Shown: piece by piece, positions 1 to 11,078 of the stretch | How the letters are laid out: every line of letters begins with the position of its first letter | Numbering within the stretch: position 1 is the first letter of the stretch | Assembly (NCBI GenBank): GCA_018402235.1 | Contig: JAGYJJ010000004.1 | Span: 517,256 to 581,255 of the forward strand | Source of the DNA: Candidatus Nanopelagicales bacterium | Lineage (GTDB): Bacteria > Actinomycetota > Actinomycetes > S36-B12 | Length of the DNA stretch: 64,000 nt | Direction of reading: 5' to 3' | Notes under the pieces: model-generated | The model's database searches: none | Seen by the model: the letters and a program-made list of their open reading frames with translations, nothing else | Told to the model about the DNA's origin: nothing | Translations under genes and position numbers: made by a program

Positions 1-1272
1 ACCCTCGACCTGAAGTGGGCTCAGCTCGGTGGACTGAAAAGCATTCATGCCCACCACGGTGATGTCGCCGGATTCGATACGTGCTCGCTTACGCGTGAGC
101 GAAGCAACGAGTTCGCCCTTCATGTAGCCGTTCTCTACAGCAGACACGGCACCGCCTTGGTCCAAAACACACTGAAGCTCCGCCGTGGCCTCCTCGACCA
201 TCTGACGGACCTTGCGCTCCACCACCGGGGAACCTTCAAAAAGATCGTCGTACTCCAATAGGTCTGTCTCGAAGGCAAGGATCTGCTGCATCCGCAAGGA
301 CCACTGCTGGTCCCAGGGTCGCGGTAGACCTAACGCCTCGTTCCAGGCGGGTAGTTGGACGGCGCGTGCGCGTGCATCTTTGGACAAAGTCACGGCGAGC
401 ATTTCCAGCATGATCCGGTAGACGTTGTTCTCCGGCTGAATCTCGGCCAGCCCCAGAGAGTTCACCTGCACGCCGTAGCGGAACCTGCGCTGCTTGGGAT
501 CTGCGACGCCGTATCGATCCTGCGTGATGGTGTCCCACATCTCGACGAAGGCACGCATCTTGCACATTTCCTCGACGAAGCGCACTCCTGCATTCACGAA
601 GAAGGACATGCGGGCAACTACCTCACCAAAGTGCGCTTCGGGAACCCGACCCGAAGCCTTCACTCTGTCCAGCACCTCAATGGCCGTGGCGAGAGCGAAG
701 GCAATCTCCTGCGTGGGTGTTGCCCCTGCCTCTTGCAGGTGGTAACTGCAGATATTGATGGGATTCCAGCGTGGGATCTCATTGACCGAGAAGACGAACA
801 TGTCGGTAATGAGTTGCAAGGACGGACCCGGCGGGAAGATGTAGGTGCCCCGACTCAGGTACTCCTTGATGATGTCGTTTTGGGTGGTCCCCTGCAGCTC
901 CCGCGGGTCCACGCCCTGCTCCTCGGCAACCACCACATACAAGGCGAGCAACCACATGGCGGTCGCGTTGATCGTCATGGAGGTGTTCATGCGATCAAGG
1001 GGGATGTCGGCGAAAAGTCGTCGCATGTCTCCTAGATGGGCGATCGGCACGCCGACCTTGCCCACTTCACCTGCCGCCATGGGTGAGTCGGGGTCGTAGC
1101 CCGTTTGTGTGGGTAGATCGAAAGCCACAGACAGGCCGGTTTGACCCTTGTCCAGATTGCGCCGGAACAACTCGTTGCTGGCCGCTGCCGAGGAATGTCC
1201 GGCGTAGGTCCGCATAAGCCAGGGACGCTCAGGACTCACCTGACCCTCGGCCGCCTTGCCCGTGCCCGACAT
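1..1272 (-). CDS. meaA: B12-dependent acyl-CoA mutase, MeaA/ethylmalonyl-CoA mutase type (C-terminus outside window)
   Basis: Adenosylcobalamin-dependent carbon-skeleton mutase. The first 424 codons are present and the C-terminus (expected cobalamin-binding part) lies left of the window. The N-terminus reads RPWLMRTYAGHSSAAASNEL followed by GLSVAFDLPTQTGYDPD and GKVGVPIAHLGDMRRLF. These match the MeaA/ethylmalonyl-CoA mutase branch better than classical methylmalonyl-CoA mutase, which has GLSVAFDLATHRGYDSD. Later landmarks are LQGTTQNDIIKEYLSRGT, NICSYHLQEAG and PENNVYRIMLEML, all in one frame. The substrate (ethylmalonyl-, methylmalonyl- or a related acyl-CoA) cannot be fixed from sequence. 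The adenosyltransferase making its cofactor lies 1.8 kb away (3076-3645). The start is the ATG at 1272: there is no Shine-Dalgarno, but TACGCT ends 6 nt upstream, so the mRNA is probably leaderless. Confidence 0.85.
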   Translation of the reverse strand, partial: MSGTGKAAEGQVSPERPWLMRTYAGHSSAAASNELFRRNLDKGQTGLSVAFDLPTQTGYDPDSPMAAGEVGKVGVPIAHLGDMRRLFADIPLDRMNTSMTINATAMWLLALYVVVAEEQGVDPRELQGTTQNDIIKEYLSRGTYIFPPGPSLQLITDMFVFSVNEIPRWNPINICSYHLQEAGATPTQEIAFALATAIEVLDRVKASGRVPEAHFGEVVARMSFFVNAGVRFVEEMCKMRAFVEMWDTITQDRYGVADPKQRRFRYGVQVNSLGLAEIQPENNVYRIMLEMLAVTLSKDARARAVQLPAWNEALGLPRPWDQQWSLRMQQILAFETDLLEYDDLFEGSPVVERKVRQMVEEATAELQCVLDQGGAVSAVENGYMKGELVASLTRKRARIESGDITVVGMNAFQSTELSPLQVEG

Positions 1273-1278
1273 GGGTTC

Positions 1279-1284
1279 AGCGTA
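1279..1284 (-). promoter_or_regulatory. Candidate -10 (TACGCT) of leaderless mutase transcript
   Basis: TACGCT on the minus strand, then a 6-nt spacer GAACCC and the ATG. This geometry puts the transcription start on or next to the start codon. Inferred from the TANNNT actinobacterial -10 consensus; the same arrangement recurs at twelve other genes here. Confidence 0.55.
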
Positions 1285-1304
1285 GGGGGATCATCCTGGC
1301 CCCG

Positions 1305-1658
1305 GTGGCGCGTGGGACCGATAGCGAGGACGATGACGCCGTGGGCTCCTTTTCCTACCTGTTCGGGCCGATCGTCGCCTTCGTGGCCATGGGCGTGATG
1401 GTGCTGCTGTTGAGGTGGGCATTCAGCGCGAAGAAGACCTCGGTGGTGGCTGCCGCCGCGAAGCCCGGGGCTGCCAGCGACTACGGCATGCTCGTTCCGA
1501 TCGCAACGCCTGCCAACTACATCGAGGGCGAGATGCTCCGCCGCAAGCTCGAGGAAGCGGGCATTCGGGCAAATTTGGCGACGACCCTCGACGGACCCCG
1601 CGTGATGGTCTGGCCCAGCGATGAAGATCGCGCCAGAAGCGCTCTTATGAGTTGGTAG
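1305..1658 (+). CDS. Small single-pass membrane protein with DUF2007-like C-terminal domain
   Basis: 117 aa from a GTG start. One hydrophobic segment at about residues 17-37 ([20 protein letters not shown]) follows an acidic N-terminus. The rest is a small soluble domain with [23 protein letters not shown] and a [19 protein letters not shown] end. That layout resembles small putative signal-transducing (DUF2007-like) domains, but the assignment is weak. It is divergent from the mutase (32 bp between start codons) and its last 14 bp overlap the 3' end of murA on the other strand. Function unknown. Confidence 0.6.
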   Translation: MARGTDSEDDDAVGSFSYLFGPIVAFVAMGVMVLLLRWAFSAKKTSVVAAAAKPGAASDYGMLVPIATPANYIEGEMLRRKLEEAGIRANLATTLDGPRVMVWPSDEDRARSALMSW

Positions 1659-2946
1659 CTGGCGAACGCTCCACGCTGGCCCCCAACCGGCGTAGATCCT
1701 CGACGAGTCCGGCGTAGCCGCGATCGATGTGGCCAACGCCGTAGATCTCCGTGGTTCCCTCAGCCACCAGCCCGGCGAGCACCAACCCCGCACCCGCTCG
1801 AATATCCGTCGCTTCCACCGGGGCGCCTGACAACCCCTGGCGTCCGCGGATGAGAGCGTGGTGACCATCGGTTCGGACGTCGGCGCCGAGCCGAGCCAAC
1901 TCCCGCACAAAACGAAACCGCGCTTCGAAGAGATTTTCGGTAACCAAGGCCGCACCATCGGCGATCGCGTTCAGCGCAATGAACTGCGGTTGCAGATCGG
2001 TGGGGAAACCCGGATAGGGCAAGGTGACGATATCCACGGCCTTAGGCCGTCCCTCCATACTGACGGTGAAGCCGTCGCCCTGCACCGCAACGCGAGCACC
2101 CGCCGACCCAAGTTTGTCCAAAGCAATACGAAGGTGTTCAGGATTTGCGCCCTCGATGAAAACAGACCCCCCGGTTATGGCGGCCGCGACTGCCCAGGTG
2201 CCCGCCACGATGCGGTCCGGGACCGTTCGGTGTTCCACCGGGTGGAGTTCCTTGACTCCTTCGATCACGAGTGTGGATGTTCCAATCCCTGTGATGGCAG
2301 CACCCATTGCAACCAGCATGGTGCAGATGTCGATGATTTCCGGTTCGCGAGCGGCGTTGTCGATAGTGGTCGTACCCTCGGCCATCACCGCTGCCATCAC
2401 CAACGTCTCTGTGGCGCCCACGCTGGGAAAGTCCAGCCAGATATCTGCTCCACGTAATTGCTTCGACGTTGCAATGAGGTAACCGTGTTCATTCACCACG
2501 TGCGCACCCATGCGCTGCAAACCATCAATATGCAGGTCCAGGCCGCGGGATCCGATGTTGTCCCCACCCGGCATCGCGACATCCGCCTCACCGCAGCGGG
2601 AAACCAGCGGCCCTAATACACAGATCGATGCCCGCATGCGGCGAACGAGGTCGTAGTCCGCTCGATGATGCAGGCGCTCCGGGACGGAGATCACCACGGT
2701 GCTGGCATCAGCATCGTGGACCACATCACAGCCCAAGCGCCGCAGGAGTTCGGACATGATCTCAACATCAAGGATGTCCGGAACATTGGTGATCGTTGTG
2801 GTCCCCTGCGCCAACAAAGCTGCCGCCATCAATTTCAAGACCGAGTTCTTGGCTCCGTGTACGCGCACCGAGCCTGCGAGCGGGAAACCACCTGTCACCT
2901 TCAGGACTTCCCCCGCTTCCGGGCGTATCTCCGGGATCGACTCCAC
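1645..2946 (-). CDS. murA: UDP-N-acetylglucosamine 1-carboxyvinyltransferase MurA (Asp in place of the fosfomycin-target Cys)
   Basis: Transfers enolpyruvate from PEP to UDP-GlcNAc, the first committed step of peptidoglycan synthesis, in the cytoplasm. 433 aa. The EPSP-synthase fold starts with [20 protein letters not shown]. The active-site loop reads [16 protein letters not shown], so residue 129 is Asp where most bacteria have the catalytic/fosfomycin-alkylated Cys, as in mycobacteria. The open frame continues upstream to 3072, but that part is a Cys/Tyr/Ser-rich read-through of a 15-bp DNA repeat. I therefore start at the GTG at 2946, which has TACGAT ending exactly 6 nt upstream. Divergent from cobO; the tandem array lies between the two promoters. 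Confidence 0.93.
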   Translation of the reverse strand: MESIPEIRPEAGEVLKVTGGFPLAGSVRVHGAKNSVLKLMAAALLAQGTTTITNVPDILDVEIMSELLRRLGCDVVHDADASTVVISVPERLHHRADYDLVRRMRASICVLGPLVSRCGEADVAMPGGDNIGSRGLDLHIDGLQRMGAHVVNEHGYLIATSKQLRGADIWLDFPSVGATETLVMAAVMAEGTTTIDNAAREPEIIDICTMLVAMGAAITGIGTSTLVIEGVKELHPVEHRTVPDRIVAGTWAVAAAITGGSVFIEGANPEHLRIALDKLGSAGARVAVQGDGFTVSMEGRPKAVDIVTLPYPGFPTDLQPQFIALNAIADGAALVTENLFEARFRFVRELARLGADVRTDGHHALIRGRQGLSGAPVEATDIRAGAGLVLAGLVAEGTTEIYGVGHIDRGYAGLVEDLRRLGASVERSPATNS

Positions 2947-2952
2947 TCGGGC

Positions 2953-2958
2953 ATCGTA
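2953..2958 (-). promoter_or_regulatory. Candidate -10 (TACGAT) of leaderless murA transcript
   Basis: TACGAT on the minus strand, 6-nt spacer GCCCGA, then the GTG start of murA. It adjoins the 15-bp tandem array, so the array occupies the -35 region and upstream. Confidence 0.55.
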
Positions 2959-2962
2959 CGAG

Positions 2963-3052
2963 TACGAGTAGGCGCAGCACGAGAAGGCGCAGCACGAGTA
3001 GGCGCAGTACGAGAAGGCGCAGTACGAGCGGGCGGCGTACGAGCGGGGGCAC
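2963..3052. repeat. 15-bp tandem array (six units) between murA and cobO promoters
   Basis: Six consecutive 15-bp units starting at 2963, 2978, 2993, 3008, 3023 and 3038. The core is (T/C)ACGAG(T/A)AGGCGCAG; the last two units diverge to TACGAGCGGG-rich versions. The array fills almost the whole space between the two divergent -10 hexamers (2953-2958 and 3064-3069). It is open in frame in both directions but is unlikely to be coding. Confidence 0.9.
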
Positions 3053-3063
3053 CCGAAGTGGCC

Positions 3064-3069
3064 TAGGGT
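3064..3069 (+). promoter_or_regulatory. Candidate -10 (TAGGGT) of leaderless cobO transcript
   Basis: TAGGGT, 6-nt spacer CAAGGC, then the ATG of the adenosyltransferase gene at 3076. Confidence 0.55.
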
Positions 3070-3075
3070 CAAGGC

Positions 3076-3645
3076 ATGGTCAATTTGACGCGCATTTACA
3101 CCCGAACCGGCGACGACGGCACCACCTCATTGGGCGACATGAGTAGGACCGGCAAGAACGACCCCCGCCTGAAGGCATATGCCGACGTCGATGAAGCGAA
3201 CTGTGCAATCGGGGTGGTTCTCGCCCACGACGGTATCGATGACAACGTCCGCGCGCTATTGACCTCCATTCAAAATGATCTATTTGATGTGGGTGCCGAC
3301 CTGTGTACCCCGGTTGTGGAGAACCCCGATCATCCACCCCTGCGAATCACCGACTCATACATCGAGGTCATCGAGAAGGCGTGCGATCACTACAACGAGC
3401 AACTCGATCCACTCCGGTCCTTCGTGCTACCGGGTGGCTCGATCGCAGCAGCGCACCTGCATGTGGCGCGCACCGTTGTCCGGCGCGCAGAACGAACCAC
3501 GTGGTCTGCTTTAGACATGTACCACGGCGGCATGAACCCACTCACCGCCACGTACTTAAACCGGTTGAGCGATCTGTTGTTCATCCTGGCGAGGGTTGCG
3601 AACGCCGGCAACGATGCCCTGTGGCAACCCGGAGCTCGCTCGTAA
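3076..3645 (+). CDS. cobO: Cob(I)alamin adenosyltransferase, PduO/MMAB type
   Basis: Transfers the adenosyl group of ATP to cob(I)alamin to make coenzyme B12. 189 aa, a full-length PduO-type enzyme (five-helix bundle, trimer in the family). The ATP-binding N-terminus is [17 protein letters not shown]. The C-terminal family signature includes [14 protein letters not shown] and [16 protein letters not shown]. It probably serves the MeaA-type mutase at 1-1272. The same neighbourhood (atp operon, this gene, murA) occurs in mycobacteria. The symbol cobO is used loosely in actinobacteria; the fold is PduO rather than CobA/BtuR. Confidence 0.93.
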   Translation: MVNLTRIYTRTGDDGTTSLGDMSRTGKNDPRLKAYADVDEANCAIGVVLAHDGIDDNVRALLTSIQNDLFDVGADLCTPVVENPDHPPLRITDSYIEVIEKACDHYNEQLDPLRSFVLPGGSIAAAHLHVARTVVRRAERTTWSALDMYHGGMNPLTATYLNRLSDLLFILARVANAGNDALWQPGARS

Positions 3646-3664
3646 CGCACCTTGTCGCGGCGGG

Positions 3665-3713
3665 CCTCTGACGCGGACCTCTAACGCGGACCTCTAACGA
3701 AGACCTTTAGCGG
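3665..3713. repeat. 13-bp tandem array at the cobO/atpC convergent junction
   Basis: Units CCTCTGACGCGGA (3665-3677), CCTCTAACGCGGA (3678-3690), CCTCTAACGAAGA (3691-3703) and a partial CCTTTAGCGG (3704-3713). The array begins after the cobO stop and runs over the atpC stop codon (3694-3696), so the stop lies within a repeat unit. Confidence 0.85.
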
Positions 3714-4098
3714 CGCCCGCAACCGTGATGCGCGTCTCTGCACGTCGAAGCGCCGCCGCATCCTGATCATCAGCAGCCACCTGCTGAGCCCGCGCCAATG
3801 CAGCCTGCGCCCGCTCTAGGTCGATGTCCTCGGCCAATTCGGCAACTTCAGTGATCACATTCACCTTGTCCGAATCCACCGAAAAGAAACCCCCGTGCAC
3901 CGCAACGAGCATCTTGCTGCCGTCGGTGGCCTCGATGCGCAGAGGGCCTTCAACCAAGAGCGCCAGCACCGGCTCGTGGCCGGGCAGGATGCCGATTTCC
4001 CCCTCTGGGGTCTTGGCGACGATCGACGTAGCCTGCCCTTGCCAGAGCAACCGCTCGGCCGAGACGACCGCGACCTCAAGGACGGAAGCGTCGGCCAC
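3694..4098 (-). CDS. atpC: ATP synthase epsilon subunit
   Basis: Central-stalk subunit of F1; regulates ATP hydrolysis. 134 aa from the GTG at 4098, directly after the atpD stop (TAG, 4101-4103), with GGAGAAGAAG just upstream as ribosome site. The beta-sandwich N-terminus shows EVAVVSAERLLWQGQA and GEIGILPGHEPVLALL, the conserved epsilon signature. A helical C-terminus rich in Ala/Arg/Glu follows. Last gene of the atp operon; it converges on cobO across a 13-bp tandem array. Confidence 0.95.
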   Translation of the reverse strand: MADASVLEVAVVSAERLLWQGQATSIVAKTPEGEIGILPGHEPVLALLVEGPLRIEATDGSKMLVAVHGGFFSVDSDKVNVITEVAELAEDIDLERAQAALARAQQVAADDQDAAALRRAETRITVAGAAKGLR

Positions 4099-4100
4099 GA

Positions 4101-5597
<1,497 letters not shown>

Positions 5598-6503
5598 TTA
5601 AGCCGAGAGTGCGTCGGCGCCGCCAACGATCTCGCTGATTTCCTGGGTGATTTCAGCCTGACGGGCCTGGTTGGCCTGTCGGGTCAGCGATCGGATGAGT
5701 TCTTCGGCGTTGTCGGTAGCTGACTTCATGGCGCGCCTACGTGCCGCATGCTCGGAGGCAGCCGACGTCAGCAACGACAGATACACCATTTGCTCGATGT
5801 AGCGGGGCAAAAGCGAATCCAAGACAGCCTCCGGGCTCGGCTCGAACTCATACAACGGGAAGGGCATCCCGCCTTCGGTGGTTTCGACAACCTCATCGAC
5901 CACCTCAAGGGGCAGGATTCGCCGAACCCGGGCCTCCTGAGTACCCATATTGACAAATTGGGTGTAGACCACGTGGATCTCATCGACACCACCCTCGCCA
6001 TTTTCGTCGCCATGGAACGCAGCGAGGAGATCCTCACCGATCCGCTTGGCATCGGCGTATGTCGGTTGATCGGTGAACCCCGTGTACGCCCCACCCAACT
6101 CACGGCCACGGAAGCGGTAGTAGGACACGCCCTTGCGACCCACGATGTAGGGGACAACGGCCATGCCTTTTTCCGTCAGGTTCCGGGTAAGCGCTTCGCC
6201 CTCCTTAATGGCGTTCGTGGAGTAGGCGCCCGCTAGACCGCGGTCAGCCGTGATAACCAGCATCGCGGCCTTCTCCTGTTTCTCGGCCTTTGAGGTGAGC
6301 GGATGGGAGGAGACATCGGATGCATGCGAGGCAGCTGCAGACACAGCGTCGACGAGCTGGGTGAGGTACGGCATCGACGCGTCTAGGCGCTGTTGCGCCT
6401 TGACGATTCGAGACGACGCGATCAGCTCCATCGCCTTGGTTATCTTCTTGGTCGCCTGGACGGAACGAATTCGTCGTCGGAAGACCCTCAACTGCGCACC
6501 CAT
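5598..6503 (-). CDS. atpG: ATP synthase gamma subunit
   Basis: Rotor shaft of F1, 301 aa. The N-terminal coiled-coil helix starts [20 protein letters not shown] and contains [20 protein letters not shown]. The C-terminal helix ends with the family signature [18 protein letters not shown] conserved [17 protein letters not shown] marks the Rossmann-like part. Only 3 bp from atpA. Confidence 0.97.
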   Translation of the reverse strand: MGAQLRVFRRRIRSVQATKKITKAMELIASSRIVKAQQRLDASMPYLTQLVDAVSAAASHASDVSSHPLTSKAEKQEKAAMLVITADRGLAGAYSTNAIKEGEALTRNLTEKGMAVVPYIVGRKGVSYYRFRGRELGGAYTGFTDQPTYADAKRIGEDLLAAFHGDENGEGGVDEIHVVYTQFVNMGTQEARVRRILPLEVVDEVVETTEGGMPFPLYEFEPSPEAVLDSLLPRYIEQMVYLSLLTSAASEHAARRRAMKSATDNAEELIRSLTRQANQARQAEITQEISEIVGGADALSA

Positions 6504-6506
6504 GAA

Positions 6507-8141
6507 TTAACCCCGCACTGACCGCTTGATCTGAGTGGGATCAATCTCTTCATCTTCGAGCGCTTCAACCGGCTCGTCATTCACAAGCAATTCCCCTGAG
6601 GAAGTGGTGAATTGCTTCTTGAATTCAGTGATTGCACCTTCGAGAACGCTGACGGTGTCATCAGACAAGTCCGACGTGGATCGAATAGCGTCAAAGACAT
6701 CTGGCTTAGTGCGTTGGATGAAGTCCAAGAACTCCGCATCAAATCGGCGGATATCTTCGACGGGAACCTCATCAAGTTGCCCGGTGGTACCAGCCCACAC
6801 CGAGACCGCCTCGCGTTCCATGGACTGCGGTTGGTACTGCGCCTGCTTGAGCAGCTCCACGAGTCGGGATCCACGTGCGAGCTGAGCCTTTGATGCAGCG
6901 TCGAGGTCAGATCCGAAGGCAGCGAAGGCCTCGAGTTCGCGGAACTGTGCGAGGTTCAGGCGGAGTTGTCCAGCAACCTTCTTCATCGCCTTGGGCTGTG
7001 CGGAGCCACCAACGCGGGACACCGAAATACCCACGTTAATGGCTGGGCGAACCCCCGAGTTGAACAGGTCTGACTCCAAGAAGCACTGACCGTCGGTGAT
7101 CGAGATGACGTTGGTGGGGATGAAGGCCGAGACGTCGTTCGCCTTGGTCTCGATGATCGGCAAACCCGTCATCGAGCCGCCGCCCAGCTCATCGGACAGC
7201 TTCGCGCAACGCTCGAGGAGGCGGCTATGCAAGTAGAAGACATCGCCGGGGTAGGCCTCGCGACCTGGCGGACGACGCAGCAGCAAAGACACTGCGCGGT
7301 ATGCCTCAGCCTGCTTGGAAAGATCATCGAAAACGATGAGGACGTGCTTGCCGCCGTACATCCAGTGCTGGCCGATGGCCGAACCTGTGTAGGGAGCCAA
7401 GTATTTGAAGCCCGCGGGGTCGGATGCTGGCGCTGCCACGATGGTCGTGTACTCCATCGCCCCGTATTCCTCTAGGGCGCCTTTAACCGATGCAATCGTG
7501 GAGCCCTTCTGGCCGATCGCAACGTAGATGCACCGCACCTGCTTCGAAGGATCGCCGCTCTTCCAGTTCTCGCGCTGATTGAGGATTGTGTCGAGGCAGA
7601 CTGCGGTCTTGCCGGTTTGGCGATCGCCAATGATCAACTGACGCTGGCCGCGGCCAATGGCGGTCATGGCGTCGATCGCCTTGATGCCTGTGAGCATCGG
7701 CTCCTTCACCGGCTGGCGCTGAACAACCGTTGGCGCCTGTACCTCTAGTGCACGTCGCGCGTCCGCCTCGATTGGTCCAAGGCCGTCGATCGGATTGCCG
7801 AGCGGATCAACAACGCGACCGAGGAAGGCGTCACCGACCGGGACCGAGAGCACCTCACCTGTGCGGCGTACTGGCTGACCTTCTTCGATGTGCGAACCGT
7901 CACCCAGAAGCACCACACCAATCTCGCGAATATCGAGGTTCAGTGCCAGACCGAGCAGACCGCCCTCGAACTCCAGGAGTTCGTTGGTCATAGCCGAGTG
8001 GAGTCCCTCAACGCGGGCAATACCGTCGCCGATTTCGGTGACGCGGCCCACTTCTTCTCGGGCGGTGGACGGCGAATACGCCGCCACGTTCCGCTCGATC
8101 GCATCCCGGATCTCCTCGGGCCGGATCGTCAGCTCCGTCAT
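6507..8141 (-). CDS. atpA: ATP synthase alpha subunit
   Basis: Non-catalytic nucleotide-binding F1 subunit, 544 aa. P-loop [14 protein letters not shown]. The signature [17 protein letters not shown] lies in the C-terminal third. I choose the ATG at 8141 ([11 protein letters not shown]), not the upstream in-frame ATG at 8168, because it aligns with the family N-terminus. The C-terminal tail (after about residue 500) is acidic and extended, as in other actinobacteria. Confidence 0.97.
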   Translation of the reverse strand: MTELTIRPEEIRDAIERNVAAYSPSTAREEVGRVTEIGDGIARVEGLHSAMTNELLEFEGGLLGLALNLDIREIGVVLLGDGSHIEEGQPVRRTGEVLSVPVGDAFLGRVVDPLGNPIDGLGPIEADARRALEVQAPTVVQRQPVKEPMLTGIKAIDAMTAIGRGQRQLIIGDRQTGKTAVCLDTILNQRENWKSGDPSKQVRCIYVAIGQKGSTIASVKGALEEYGAMEYTTIVAAPASDPAGFKYLAPYTGSAIGQHWMYGGKHVLIVFDDLSKQAEAYRAVSLLLRRPPGREAYPGDVFYLHSRLLERCAKLSDELGGGSMTGLPIIETKANDVSAFIPTNVISITDGQCFLESDLFNSGVRPAINVGISVSRVGGSAQPKAMKKVAGQLRLNLAQFRELEAFAAFGSDLDAASKAQLARGSRLVELLKQAQYQPQSMEREAVSVWAGTTGQLDEVPVEDIRRFDAEFLDFIQRTKPDVFDAIRSTSDLSDDTVSVLEGAITEFKKQFTTSSGELLVNDEPVEALEDEEIDPTQIKRSVRG

Positions 8142-8199
8142 CGTGTCCTGCTCTCTTTCTCGGCCCACCCATTTGCGGCGGGGTTTGTTCGATAATGGT

Positions 8200-9009
8200 C
8201 TAGCCGGAAATCAATCTCTGGGCTTCAGCTAAGCGGGTGGCGACCGTGCCGTCGATGACCTCACCGGCGATGGTGACATGCGCGCCACCGAGAACGGCTG
8301 GGTCGACGACGACATTCACACTCACCTTGAGACCGGTGAGACGGCTCAGCGCAGTCGCCATGCGCTGAGTCAGGTCCGCGTCCAGTGGTCTGGCAACTTT
8401 GACAACGGCCACAACGCGCTGCCGTTGCTGTGCTGCCAGATCCACGAGTTCATCGATCGCCTGCTCGACGCGACGACCTTCCAAGTGACTGAGGGCAAAT
8501 CCCACAATCAAGGCGGTGGCATCTGTGACCTTGCCGGCCAGGAGGTCGGCGACGATGCCGCTCTTGGCCGAGCCAGAGATCGCCGGGTCGGTCAGTGCCG
8601 ACTGCAGGGCTGCCGATCCGGAGATGATGCGTCCGACCCGAAAGATCTGGTCTTCGGTCGCATCGAGCGTTCCGTTGTCGGCGGCGACGATCAAGGCCGC
8701 ACGATCACCAAGAATGCGGATGCCAGCCACGAGATCCTGGGCGCTAGACCACCGTTGCCGTACCGTCGCCAGCATCATCTCGGTTGCCAGTGGTCCAATG
8801 CGACTACTGAACAACTGTTCGGCAATCTCAGCGCGGGTGCGCTCTGGACGCCCAGCATCGGATAACGCTTCCCGAAGTGCCTTCTCCCGCTCAAGGAGGT
8901 CGCAGGCGGCGTAGAGGTCCGCGGCCAAACCGGGGAATCCAGGATCGGACCGCCGACTCTCCACGAGTTCGGCGACCTCTCCCAAAGCGGTTCGGCTAGC
9001 GGACAACAT
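8200..9009 (-). CDS. atpH: ATP synthase delta subunit
   Basis: Peripheral-stalk subunit (OSCP), 269 aa, typical for actinobacterial free-standing delta subunits. The C-terminal OSCP signature [20 protein letters not shown] ends with [14 protein letters not shown]. Its ATG overlaps the atpF stop by one base (TGATG), so translation is probably coupled. Confidence 0.95.
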   Translation of the reverse strand: MLSASRTALGEVAELVESRRSDPGFPGLAADLYAACDLLEREKALREALSDAGRPERTRAEIAEQLFSSRIGPLATEMMLATVRQRWSSAQDLVAGIRILGDRAALIVAADNGTLDATEDQIFRVGRIISGSAALQSALTDPAISGSAKSGIVADLLAGKVTDATALIVGFALSHLEGRRVEQAIDELVDLAAQQRQRVVAVVKVARPLDADLTQRMATALSRLTGLKVSVNVVVDPAVLGGAHVTIAGEVIDGTVATRLAEAQRLISG

Positions 9010-9578
9010 CAGCGGCTACCCTGCGCGTTCGCCATCTGCTCAAGATCAGAAACGAAGTCCTCGACGGTCTTGCGCACCGCGGAGTCGCCCGCCAAGGACT
9101 GTCCCACGATCTTGCTCGCAAGCTCGATAGACATGGCACCCACTTGGGCCGTCAACTGGCTGACCACCTGGGCCCGATCTCGCTCGATGGCAGCCTCAGA
9201 TGCCTGGGTCACGGCTGCCGCTGCGGCGGCCGCCTCGGCTCGGGCCTCGTCGACGATCGCGCGCCTGTCGCCTTGAGCCTGTGTACGGATTTCGGCCGCT
9301 TCCTCGCGGGCTTCAGCCAAGGCTTTGCGATAGGCCTCAAGGTCGGCTCGCGCCTGCTCTTGCATCTCCTCGGCCCGAGCAATGCCGCCCTCGATGAGCT
9401 CCGAACGTTCATCCATGACCTGCTTCATCCGAGGCAAGACGAACTTCCAAAAGAGCGTCAAGACGATCAGGAACGACAATCCGCCCCAGATGAGGTCATA
9501 GGACGCTGGGAACAAGATCGCGCTGCCCTCGGGGGCCTCACCTCCTGCTGCAAGGAGGTTCGCTGCAACTGGGTTCAT
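9009..9578 (-). CDS. atpF: ATP synthase b subunit
   Basis: Membrane-anchored peripheral-stalk subunit, 189 aa. One transmembrane helix at about residues 29-48 (LIWGGLSFLIVLTLFWKFVL) is followed by a long Ala/Glu/Arg-rich coiled coil (about 50-165). A single b gene, so a b2 homodimer is expected. 86 bp separate it from atpE. Confidence 0.95.
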   Translation of the reverse strand: MNPVAANLLAAGGEAPEGSAILFPASYDLIWGGLSFLIVLTLFWKFVLPRMKQVMDERSELIEGGIARAEEMQEQARADLEAYRKALAEAREEAAEIRTQAQGDRRAIVDEARAEAAAAAAAVTQASEAAIERDRAQVVSQLTAQVGAMSIELASKIVGQSLAGDSAVRKTVEDFVSDLEQMANAQGSR

Positions 9579-9664
9579 TGTGACCTGGACCTTCTTCGTT
9601 GGACCTTTGCCTCAGCCGCCTTTAGCAGCGACCGCGACATTGTGGATTATTGAGTGAGCGACTT

Positions 9665-9937
<273 letters not shown>

Positions 9938-10738
9938 TTAATGCTCCTCGCTGGTTGCACTGTCAATGTAGACAGCCGTGAGCAGCGTGAAGATGTAGGC
10001 CTGCAATACCGCGATCAAGATCTCGAACAAGGTGAACGCAAAACCCATCAAGAAGGACGGGATGGCGAAGATTTTGACGAAACCGTCGGCGAGCAACAGG
10101 GAGCTTGTAGCGCTAAAGAATAGAACGAGAAGCAGATGGCCGGCCATCATGTTGGCCAGCAAACGAATCGTGAGCGTCAATGGCCGCAGCAAGAAGGTAG
10201 AGACGAACTCGATGGGTGTCACCAAGATGTAGATCGGCCAGGGGATGCCGGGCGGGAATAGGTTCGCTTTGAGGTAGTGGAAGAAGCCGAGGGCTCGCAC
10301 GCCCTGGATGTTGAACACCAACCAGGCGATCACCGCAAACATGAGCGGGATGGCGATAACGCTGCTGATTGCCAGGTGCATGGTCGGGAGAATTCCGGTG
10401 ATGTTGAACGCGAACAGCAGCCAGAACATCGAAATGAGATACGGGGCGTACTTTTTGCCCTTGTCCCCCAAGGCTTCGTCGATGACGTTCTTTTGGACGA
10501 GATCGATTGCCATTTCGCCGAGGTTTTGCACCCCGCTGGGAACCAACTTGGGCTTGGCAAAAGCCACGACGAAGAACAAGCTCAAAACCCCGGCCATCAA
10601 CAGCCCCATCAAGTTAATGCGGGTCATAGCGAAGGGTGTTCCGATGAAGATCAGTTCGCCCGGAAAGAACTCACCAACGGTCGGGGCCTTGAAGCCACCG
10701 TCGGGCGAAGATGCCATCGGTACGAGCGCGGTCAGCAA
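9938..10738 (-). CDS. atpB: ATP synthase a subunit
   Basis: Membrane stator subunit forming the proton half-channels, 266 aa, about five to six transmembrane helices. The essential Arg lies in LTLTIRLLANMMAGHLLL. The last helix has FEILIAVLQAYIFTLLTAVY, the conserved a-subunit end. The start may be internal (MASSPDGGF, ATG at 10717), which would be seven residues shorter. Confidence 0.95.
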   Translation of the reverse strand: MLTALVPMASSPDGGFKAPTVGEFFPGELIFIGTPFAMTRINLMGLLMAGVLSLFFVVAFAKPKLVPSGVQNLGEMAIDLVQKNVIDEALGDKGKKYAPYLISMFWLLFAFNITGILPTMHLAISSVIAIPLMFAVIAWLVFNIQGVRALGFFHYLKANLFPPGIPWPIYILVTPIEFVSTFLLRPLTLTIRLLANMMAGHLLLVLFFSATSSLLLADGFVKIFAIPSFLMGFAFTLFEILIAVLQAYIFTLLTAVYIDSATSEEH

Positions 10739-10769
10739 GGCTGCTCTCCCACAGTCTTAACCTCGATGG

Positions 10770-11018
10770 TCACGAGTTGCGACCATAACGGACATACACG
10801 AAAACCAGGGAAGTGATGAAACCCAGTACGACACCACCTGCGACGAATACGCGAGTAGTGCCCATCAGGTGATCGATCCCCATCCCGATGACCCCCCAGG
10901 TAAGGGGACCAGCGACCAGGGTGCCAACCATCGACCATACGTGCTCATCCCCTCGGCCCTTAATGGACTGTTGAGGACTACGAGCACGTTGGTCGTTCAC
11001 CGCGAGGAAAACTAGCAC
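10770..11018 (-). CDS. AtpZ/AtpI-like two-helix membrane protein of the ATP synthase operon
   Basis: 82 aa with two hydrophobic helices (VGTLVAGPLTWGVIGMGIDH and VFVAGGVVLGFITSLVFVYV). Size and position directly upstream of atpB fit the small AtpZ-like proteins (putative F1F0-ATPase assembly/Mg2+-Ca2+ subunit). The N-terminus is uncertain: a GTG at 11000 (VNDQRARSP) is an alternative start. A separate four-helix AtpI-like gene follows upstream, so the operon has both small accessory membrane proteins. Confidence 0.7.
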   Translation of the reverse strand: MLVFLAVNDQRARSPQQSIKGRGDEHVWSMVGTLVAGPLTWGVIGMGIDHLMGTTRVFVAGGVVLGFITSLVFVYVRYGRNS

Positions 11019-11078
11019 AGGCCCCTGAGCGCGCGCTCGCTGTGCATCGCTTCGTTCCCGGCGGATAGATTCGGTCGA

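Noticed and set aside
1-1272. Classical methylmalonyl-CoA mutase large subunit
   Set aside because: The GLSVAFDLPTQTGYDPD and GKVGVPIAHLGDM strings fit the MeaA/ethylmalonyl-CoA mutase branch; methylmalonyl-CoA mutase has different residues there.
2947-3072. Cys/Tyr/Ser-rich N-terminal extension of MurA
   Set aside because: It is translation of the 15-bp DNA repeat. The GTG at 2946 has a well-placed -10, and MurA homologues begin near LKVTGGFPL.
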